A stretch of 64,000 bases of DNA from positions 122,513,988 through 122,577,987 of the forward strand of contig CM067082.1 in the NCBI GenBank assembly GCA_034008185.1. Reading direction: 5' to 3'. Below, piece after piece: positions 55,905-64,000 of the stretch. This stretch comes from Gorsachius magnificus (lineage: Eukaryota; Chordata; Aves; Pelecaniformes; Ardeidae). The notes under the pieces were generated by a model. The model made no database searches. It saw only the letters and a program-made list of their open reading frames with translations, and was not told the origin of the DNA. The position numbers and the translations under genes are program-made. Position 1 is the stretch's first letter. Each line of letters opens with the position of its first letter.

Positions 55905-58332
55905 GTAAAAGCAGAGCGCTGGTGTTTACCTTTCATTTAATGATCTGCTTGGCTGAAACATTCACTCTGAGCAGCCATGAATTTCAGACCTTTTTCCACA
56001 TAAGAAAAAGGTTTCATCTCCTGTCTCTTGGAAAGCACCTTCATGACCACCACGTGGGCAGAAAAAAACTACATGTATATGGGGAACCCAGATGCCGTCA
56101 CCTGGCGGTAGCTATACTCAACAGGGAAGGAAGGATTTTTGCGTTCGGGACGCGGGTGCTGGTGCTATTCATACTTTCATTCAGTGCAAAATCCATGATC
56201 AGCGTGGGAGCAGTGCCTGTTCTGCTGCCTGGTGGCACAGCTTCACCCAGAGAAAGGCTGAACAAGCCGCCCAGCCCAGCCAGTAGCCTGGTACCCTTTA
56301 AGGCTATAAAACATGGGAATTTCAACCTCTTTAGCACAGTTAAGGCTATGCCATAAGTACCAGCACTTCTCCAGGGACCCCGCCCAGGCAAGTCCCACCC
56401 AGCACCCCTGCCCCATCTGGCTTTTCTGTCTCTGGAGCTTGTAAGGGGCAAATGGGTCAAATTCATCCCTGAGATAACACATACAAATGATTTGATGCAT
56501 TATATGTCAACTCAACTGGATGCACACCTGTGCTTGAAGGTACAAGGGATCTGGGGCATTATTCAAGCTTCTCCTAGCCCAGTAATTCACATTCAGCACA
56601 AATAGGGAAATGATGTGCTGTGCTGTATAACATCTATGTCTTAGTGTCAGTGATTAACTTTCTGTAAGCTCTGACATGCTTCTACATTAATAGGAACAAA
56701 TGAAATCATACAGCAGTTGAGACCGATTAATTACGGAACCATGTGGTACAATTTCAAAATGCAATATATCTGTTGCCCCATTTTTATTTACAGATAGATA
56801 AATAAACTTATGTCAGATAATGCCTTAATGGTCTGCTAGTAAAAAGAAGCAGCATCAGTAGACAGGTTTACAGGACAAGATCTATGAATGCAATTTCCGT
56901 GCTTTTTTCTTGCATTAAAGAGGATGCTCTGGACTTGAGTTTCTCTCAAATGAAACACTGGGAAATCTCCTCCGGAAGAAGTTGTTAATATTTTTCTATT
57001 GGCATATTGTATCATGCTCTGTACCTTTAAAACAGTATCTAGCAGCACCTGCCCATCTTCACCGCCAAGAGATAAGGAACAGTGCTCTGTGCTATGCAAA
57101 CTGCCAACAAAAAAAAAAAGGAAAATTAACAGTTCATGTGCAAAGTCTTGGTTCTTTCAGACTAAAAAACGTCTTTCTTCTGCATCCTGCCTGCTTCTGC
57201 ACTCAAATGCTTAACATACTTTGGGGAGCTGTATAAATAAATAATGCTCTTATTTGATGAGAGAGTTCCAGAAAGAGTCATTTGGAAAGAGGAGAAGTGG
57301 CTTGGTGAAGATAAGTCATAATCTCCCGTTCCACGATCACTGTCATGGGTATATCTATAGTACAAACTGCTTGAGACAGGGATTTGCTTTTGAATTTAGG
57401 TCACTACAGTGTCTAGCCCAAAACATCAGGTCTGATTTCTAATTCTACAATAATCTTAATTCCTGAGCTGTGCCATCTTCTGCAGTTCTTGATCAGTACT
57501 GGTAGAAAAAAGGGTAATACAAATCTATGCAAACCATTACAAAATTACTGCCTACAAAATTAGCCAGTATTATTAGTTATTTATCGGTGAATTCTTGTTG
57601 TTCAAATAAATTGTAGTATTCCAAGTACCAGCAGAAGCTAAGTGAAGTAATTTATTACTTTTACTGAGAAGGAGGTGAAGCAGGAGAGCTGAAAAGATGA
57701 ATTTTGTAAGAGCAGGAATAAATGTAAGTAATTAGGACATACCCAAAATTAAACAAAGCACCACACCCAGCATGAAAGTTAGCACATTTGTTTTGCAAAC
57801 GGCAAGTGGGCTGAAATCATCACAAGTTCTTTGACTGGAAGAGCTAATGGCCTTCTTTCAATGTATACATCTCTTTTTTTACCTGAAACTGTACAGTGAT
57901 CAGAATCAGAAGATTTTTTTTCAGCATAAATTAGATCATCAGAGCCCATCTTATGACAGTTTGGACTTGATATACACAAGGGTTTGGATCACAGGCCTCA
58001 TAGCTTACTGCCTCTTCTCTCTTGCCCCTCTGATGATCATGTACTTCACCCCATCCTTGCTTCCCTTTCTTTTACACGTTGTATTTGAATAAATTCCCCA
58101 TCTTTTCAAGGCTACCTCGTTCTTTGGCTGCCTACATTTCTGCACGGGAGGAAAGGTCTTTCAGCTAGCACAAAGTGCCTCAACTGTCTCTCATCCAACC
58201 CACTGTCCTCTGGCATAATTTTGGCCATGTCTGTTCAGGAACTTGCTTGGGTCTTTAGCACTGTAGTGGTTTGCTTGTTGTCTTTGTGGTCTTCTTTCTT
58301 TAGCAAAAAGGTTCTGTAGGTAAGTCTGTGTG

Positions 58333-58346
58333 TATATATATATATA
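58333..58346 (+). repeat. (TA)7 microsatellite
   Basis: Seven TA units following a TGTG run. Confidence 0.9.
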
Positions 58347-61300
58347 AAGCTGCTTGTTCATCACTTGCTGACCTGATGTATTCTTGAAGAAAAAAGTATT
58401 TTTGCCAGCACATGCTTTTTATTACATTAGCAAACCTCTTTTAATGGGGATGAGGTGTACCCCTCACCTAATTCCCACCTAATGCTCTCTTTGTCTTTCC
58501 TCCTCTCCTTGAGTCCTATGTACTCTCAAGCAACATTTTGCACTTGGATCAGCCACCCCCTCATTAAGATAATTCTTTCTTTGCTTTCAAAACTCTCTTC
58601 AGATGTTTTCCTTCCCCTTAGACTTTGCTCATTGTGCCCTCCGGCACTATCTGCAACCACCTCTTCACTTGATCTTTTTGTTCTTATCCTCTATATTTGG
58701 ATTAAATTACCTTCTTCTTGGGGCAGGGATCTTGCTTCCTATGCCTTTATGGCCAGGAATGCAGAACTAGGAGAATACAAGCCAAGAAGAAAATGTTTTC
58801 AAATTCTATTCTGAAATTTCAGCTGTAATTTTGCTGTTGGATAGGCAAACTAAAACCACCATTTAAAATCTACCAGTGTCATCTCCAGAAGCAAAAAAAT
58901 GCCTCGAGCTCAGCAATTAGAAAATGGAAGAAGATTGCTTTCCATAAATGTGTTATGATTTGCAAAGATCTAGATACGGGAATGAATACTAATTCACAGG
59001 TATTATTATTTAAGAGCCAAATCTACTAAACACACCCTGACTTGAAAGAAGTCTAAGAATAGGAGGCATGTCAATTACTGCAATCCTTAAATTATGCATA
59101 CCTTTCAAAATCTTCTATCAATGTCTTAGATTTTTCTTCATAGGTGGTTTTTGCACTTCCTCCACAGAGCAAAATAAAACATTGGTTTATTCCAAAAAAT
59201 GTTGTGCCTGAGGGGCTGCTATTTGTTAACAGGAATGAATTAATTTAAGGGATCAGCTCTTGTCATACAGACCTAAAAAGAGTTTTGGTCCATCAGATCT
59301 TGCGTCTTGCTTCAGAAGCTATCAGTATGTAGAGGAAAAGGCTCTGCTGCTTTTCCCCAGAAGGGAATAAATTATTTTAAAATGTTAATGCAGAAGGCAA
59401 GCAGAGAAAAACTTTCTCCTTTAGTAACTTAAAGAAGACCTTTCACATCTGACTATCAGAAAGATGCAGATAAAAGATGATTTTTGTTTTCTGTTTAAGG
59501 ACCCTAAAATAAGTGCATCTGTTAGCGGCAAAGGTAATCAATATACAAACCTATGGGCATGCAATGAGAGAAAAAGAGACTATATCATCCCCTTTTCATG
59601 GCTTATCCACTAAAAGGTGAGGGTAGCTCACTTGCATGACAAAGGAGGCAGAGCCTTAGGGCACAGATTTTGAGGCGAGTGCTCCTTCTTGAAATAGATT
59701 ATTCTTAATGCAAGGCCTGAATGCACACAACCAGATTTGAGGGAAAATGGAGCTGCTCTCCTTTGTTTGCATGGAGAATTTCTATTTCTTTAACTCTCCT
59801 AGTATAGTGGCATGGCCTCCCTTCACTGGATTCAACTCTGTAAGCGCAGAGATTCTCATGGCTGAAATCTTTGTGTGGTAAAACAATATTTTAATTTTAA
59901 TATTAAATTATTTAAAACCTGACTGCACAGGTCATAGGTTGAAAGTCTCTTTCCAAAGCTTCTCAGAGTGTCATGTCACTGCTGGAGGAGGCTCGGCACT
60001 GATATTTCCTTTGCTAATGCCATAAATCCTTTCTTTACACCTGCAGCCTTATGACCTGAATTGAATATGAAACTGGTCAAGCTCAAATGCTCTTTTGAGC
60101 TTAATAACTAAGACAGTTAACGCACAAGAATAACATTGCCACCATCAAGCCCAGCCACCTTGGGCTCTCTAGCTCCACCACCAATACCTCCTTACAAATG
60201 GGTGAGGTTCAAGCCTGAGTCTCAAGCGAGGACTTCTCTGTACTGCTCCACCATGGGTCAGAGCCGCTGTACCTCGACACTCTGACAGAAATTAGGTTAT
60301 GCCACACACAACGTTTCGGTTAACTCATTGATATTCATGAGTACTGACACCATTTAATATGCTTTGCTTCTGTACCATCTGCCAGCATATCCATATGCCT
60401 CACAATAATCATGACAGGAGCATGGCAGAAAGGAGAGACATTCTCCAAATCTCGTTTTTTGTCTAGAATCTTTTGTTTGTTTGTTTTCTACAGGAATTTA
60501 GGCCATGTTTCTGAGAGCAAATAAGAGTCTGATTGCAACTACTTTACTTGCATATATTAATCAAGTAAATGTAAATGCTTAACACCTCTTTTTGGAAGTG
60601 GTTCTCCACATGCAGGTATAATAGTGAGAAGTATCAGATTCATGAACTCAAAGACAACACCCTCTGTGCAAAAAAAGAAAGTCCAGGCATGAACAGAACA
60701 GGGGACCAAATCTCATGGTAATTGGTTGACTCAAAGTCTCCCTAGAGAGTCTGTTATAACTCTGCTGTCAGATAAGGCTATCAATTAAATATTAGTCCAG
60801 CAATGGGTTTTGGAATATGATCTTCAAAATACTGGACTTGAATGATAAATTTGTCTTATGGAGTCTCTGGACAGATGGATTTGATGTGCCACTACTGAAT
60901 CAGTGCTATCTGAATGCATCCTGAGGCATCCAGTTCTCCTAGCAGGCTCTGAAGAACTGCAATCATTAAGTATGATTTTTTAATTTTTTTTTTCTTGAGG
61001 TGTACGTCTAGAAAATTATTTTAATGCTATAATCAGTCATCAAGAAATACATAGCTGCATTAGCAATCCAATCTATGGGATGCCATATTCCTTTGCTATG
61101 GGAAGAATTCTCATCTGTGCATTTTTTGGCACAAGGGGATACCCTCAAAACTGTTGAGATAATCCTCAAAAAGCTCCAGTTTGAGACAAATCTTGAGGCA
61201 CCATGTTTTTGCTTTGGCAATCCACTACAGCGTTTTAGGAGGCAGATCAAAACTGCTTATGTAAGCTAAAAAAGCTCCCCTCAACCCTTCCACACCTGTG

Positions 61301-64000
61301 TAGGTACATTCTAATTAGAGCTTGGTGGATAATGAATAATTTATCCAAGATCTTTCACCTCCTTTGTAAATTGTCCACAATGAGATGACAGTTTTCTTGA
61401 GAGTATTTCTTACTGGAAATTGCTCCTTGGGCCTCATTTATTTCCACTTTTCACCAGTTTCTACCTTTTCTTGTATCCTATATTTTCCTTTGCTTTTTTC
61501 TTTCTGGGCTCTAACCACAGGCGATCTATATGTATCACCAACTACCTTTGTCCATGCTACATAGCGCTGCGTTTTTTTCAGACTCTGCTCTTGCTATTTT
61601 TTGCCCTTAAACCTGTGGTGTCCAGACGTGGGCAAAATGGATGTGAATGAAACACTATCAGCTCAGAATGGGAATGCTTTCTGCTTGTTTTGTACTCCAT
61701 TTGTACACTCATAAATATGTCTGTAGGTGCAAGGAAAATGAAAAAAACAATCTGTTGTCGTTCATCTTGCTCTTTCACATTTAGCTGCTAAGGTACTGTA
61801 ATGATTTTGCTAAAGCTGCTACATTTTTGCTTTGTATTTTTCTTCTCCCATCACGTGTTTCTTTTTTCCCAGTTTCCTAACTTTTCCTTTGTTTTTAGCG
61901 CAACTACCATTTCTGTAAAGCCACATATTTGCCTGGGAAGGAATAGCAGTGACAATACGGCAATAGCAGAAGCTCATTTGTATTCTTTCAGATGCAGAAA
62001 TGGCAGTCTGTATATTACTGAACTCCGACGCTGTGAGAGTTACAGGTTCAACAGTTTATAGTTTCCCAGCCTGTTCCAGCTTTCTGAGACCCATTCAGAT
62101 ACTGTAACCCCCATGCATAGGGGATCTTCCACCAGTTCACAGAAATTCCAGGTTCAATGGCAATGCTGGGTATTAAATTTGGATCTAATGATTTTTATCA
62201 CTTGGCACCAGCCCCGCTCAACCTGTCTTGATCACACAGACTCAGAAAACTCTCAGGTAGGCTGTATCCTTGGAAGCTTTGTTCTTCTCTTCTAACCTGG
62301 AATAAATCCCTTAATTGCAGGTTTAGACTCTGCAGAATGCCAGAGCTGCCAACACAATCATGTGTACATGGAGAGGAAACAGGCATGCTGCTATCCCTAG
62401 CAGAAAATAACTATGTCTAAAACCCACTTTGTAGGCTTTGGACACATAACATCTTGGTCTATCATAAAGAGCATATTGGAAATCTCTCCTGTGCCCTTAC
62501 ATCTTCTTAGCATCAATGTGGCTTTGAGAAAAAGGCTACCTCTTGTTTTTTATGGCAGCTATGGATCCTGCTTGGATCCTGCAAATCTTTTGTTACTTTT
62601 GCTAGAAATACCTGGAAAACACTACTGAACATGAGAGATCAGAGAGTGAAACACAATGATGTTTCCTTTTCAAGGGAAGTTGTTTCTTCAAGTAACAGAT
62701 GACTGAAATCAAGAAACAAAGCTGGAAGGAAACAGTATGCCTAAAACAGTTTTAAAAGAGAGGAAAGAGGCAGATTTTAGATTGATTTCAAAGTATTGTT
62801 TATGGTTCAGAGCAGAACAGAGTAGTGTTAGCACAAATGTCATTCCAGGGAGGCTTAGAGAGGCCCTAGGTGATGTGTACGAAGAAGCCAAGGAGGCAGC
62901 CCCATGCTGCCACAGGCTCCCCACTGGACAAATTGTAGGCAAAATGTGAAATATTGTTAAACTCTAAAATGGCAAGAGGCAAACAGAAGCTTCAGTCTGG
63001 GCTCTTATAAAATAGCAATGCTACTCATGCCACATTGAAGTCTCCTGCATCCAGTACTGAGAGGTTTTGGTCTTCCAGCTGGTGACTTTCTTTAGATCGC
63101 TTTGCAGGTGAAACTGAAACACACAAAGCAAAATCCTGAAAAATCTGTCTGCTCCAAAAATAAGTATCTTAAATGCTGACAGCTTTATTGCTGTACAGCA
63201 GGTAGGGAAACCCTAGGAGAGATGACTTGCAAAAAACCCCCATATTTGTTCCATTTTCTGTTCCTTTATTACAACCCTCCCTGAAAAACTAAATGAAAAA
63301 CTAAATGATTCTTAAAAACTTGTTTCTCTGCTTTCTGTATTAGCAGCCCATCTAACTTCGCTTCCAGATATCTGCCTTGAACACATTAAAAGTTATCAGT
63401 GTACTCTTTCCCCCACCTCCTGAAAATCAGAACCACTTTAAATAATGTTTTCTGAATTGTTGCATTATTTAGTTGCAATGAGTGCTCCTAGGTTTTAATC
63501 AAGCATTAAAATACAGTTACGTGCTCTGAAGCACATAAATCCCTTGCCTTCTTATCTCAGGGTCTAACTCTGGAGACAAAAATAACCCTGAAACTCTTGG
63601 GTGAAGTATAGGTATGCAAAGCTTTGTTTCCTGTATAGCAGAGGAACCAAAACCATTAAAGCCTCTTCTCCCAGCTTCAGTGCCTGCGGGCTACCTTGCA
63701 TACCCAGCTTCCCTCAAAGCTGGTTTATCTGCTTTTCTGAGGGAGGTGAGAACTGCCTAAAGGGCACTGGTTTCCTGGCAAAGCCAGGAGCTATTTCTTT
63801 ATGATAAGAAACAAGAAGTGCCAGGTAATACCCAGTACCCCAGTCCACTTTTTTTTTTTTGTGGTTCTGACTTAATGTGCCTTACAGTGGCCAAAGTCCT
63901 ACCGGGTAAAAATAGCTTATGGGGATCATAATGCCAAACACTGGTCCTGTTGTGTCACCCTCTTGTAACCATAGGATAACTCCCCCCGGCTTTGCCAGAG

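Larger units (their letters stand above)
52871..64000. other. Intergenic DNA, right flank
   Basis: No exon, RNA gene or clear transposon recognised. In mammals mir-148a lies on this side of NFE2L3; I searched by eye for its mature sequence on the plus strand and did not find it. Simple repeats are listed separately. Confidence 0.55.

Noticed and set aside
55754..55936. Lys/Arg-rich minus-strand frame
   Set aside because: It is the translation of a simple polypurine tract.
39101..64000. mir-148a
   Set aside because: Expected on this side of NFE2L3 from mammalian synteny, but the mature 22-base sequence was not seen.

Overview
The window is genomic DNA from a bird, probably a neoavian species (lower confidence). 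It contains CR1 retrotransposon 3' ends with the AGAATCAT terminal repeat, solo LTRs of types I know from bird genomes, introns of 0.1-4 kb with GT-AG junctions, and the amniote gene order CBX3 - HNRNPA2B1 - NFE2L3. There are no bacterial-type genes, tRNAs, rRNAs or CRISPR arrays.

Layout. (1) 1-2835 is probably the first intron of CBX3 on the minus strand. No CBX3 coding exon is inside the window; one candidate non-coding first exon ends in a good donor at 2836/2835. (2) About 1000-4450 is a large CpG-rich, divergent promoter region. By synteny it is the avian counterpart of the human HNRNPA2B1-CBX3 ubiquitous chromatin opening element (A2UCOE). It holds a roughly 52-bp-phased palindromic motif array, a cluster of TACGT motifs and several YY1-like ATGGCGG motifs. 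(3) HNRNPA2B1 lies on the plus strand: ten coding exons from 4226 to 13796, all with canonical splice sites, give exactly 341 codons, the length of human hnRNP A2. A conserved-looking 3'UTR with its own intron follows, with a polyA signal at 14435. (4) 14.5-22.9 kb is the convergent interval between HNRNPA2B1 and NFE2L3, with extra plus-strand polyA signals. (5) NFE2L3 (NRF3, a CNC-bZIP factor) lies on the minus strand from 38816 down to 23168. The last exon carries the CNC-bZIP domain. Two small phase-0 exons precede it, and a nine-base coding start sits in a second CpG island (about 38.1-39.1 kb). (6) 39.1-64 kb looks intergenic, with a CR1, a solo LTR of about 980 bp with internal tandem repeats, microsatellites and a few unexplained open frames.

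How the parts fit. The left CpG island should drive CBX3 (heterochromatin protein HP1-gamma) leftward and HNRNPA2B1 (RNA-binding, splicing and RNA transport) rightward as a housekeeping pair. NFE2L3 is transcribed toward HNRNPA2B1 from its own island. The most interesting points are the phased palindrome array, a candidate alternative in-frame first exon for HNRNPA2B1, the apparent absence of the B1-specific exon, the absence of the ER-anchor exon of NFE2L3 together with a DLG-like motif and an altered phosphodegron, and a minus-strand frame near 46.7 kb that reads like an exon of a single-pass membrane protein.
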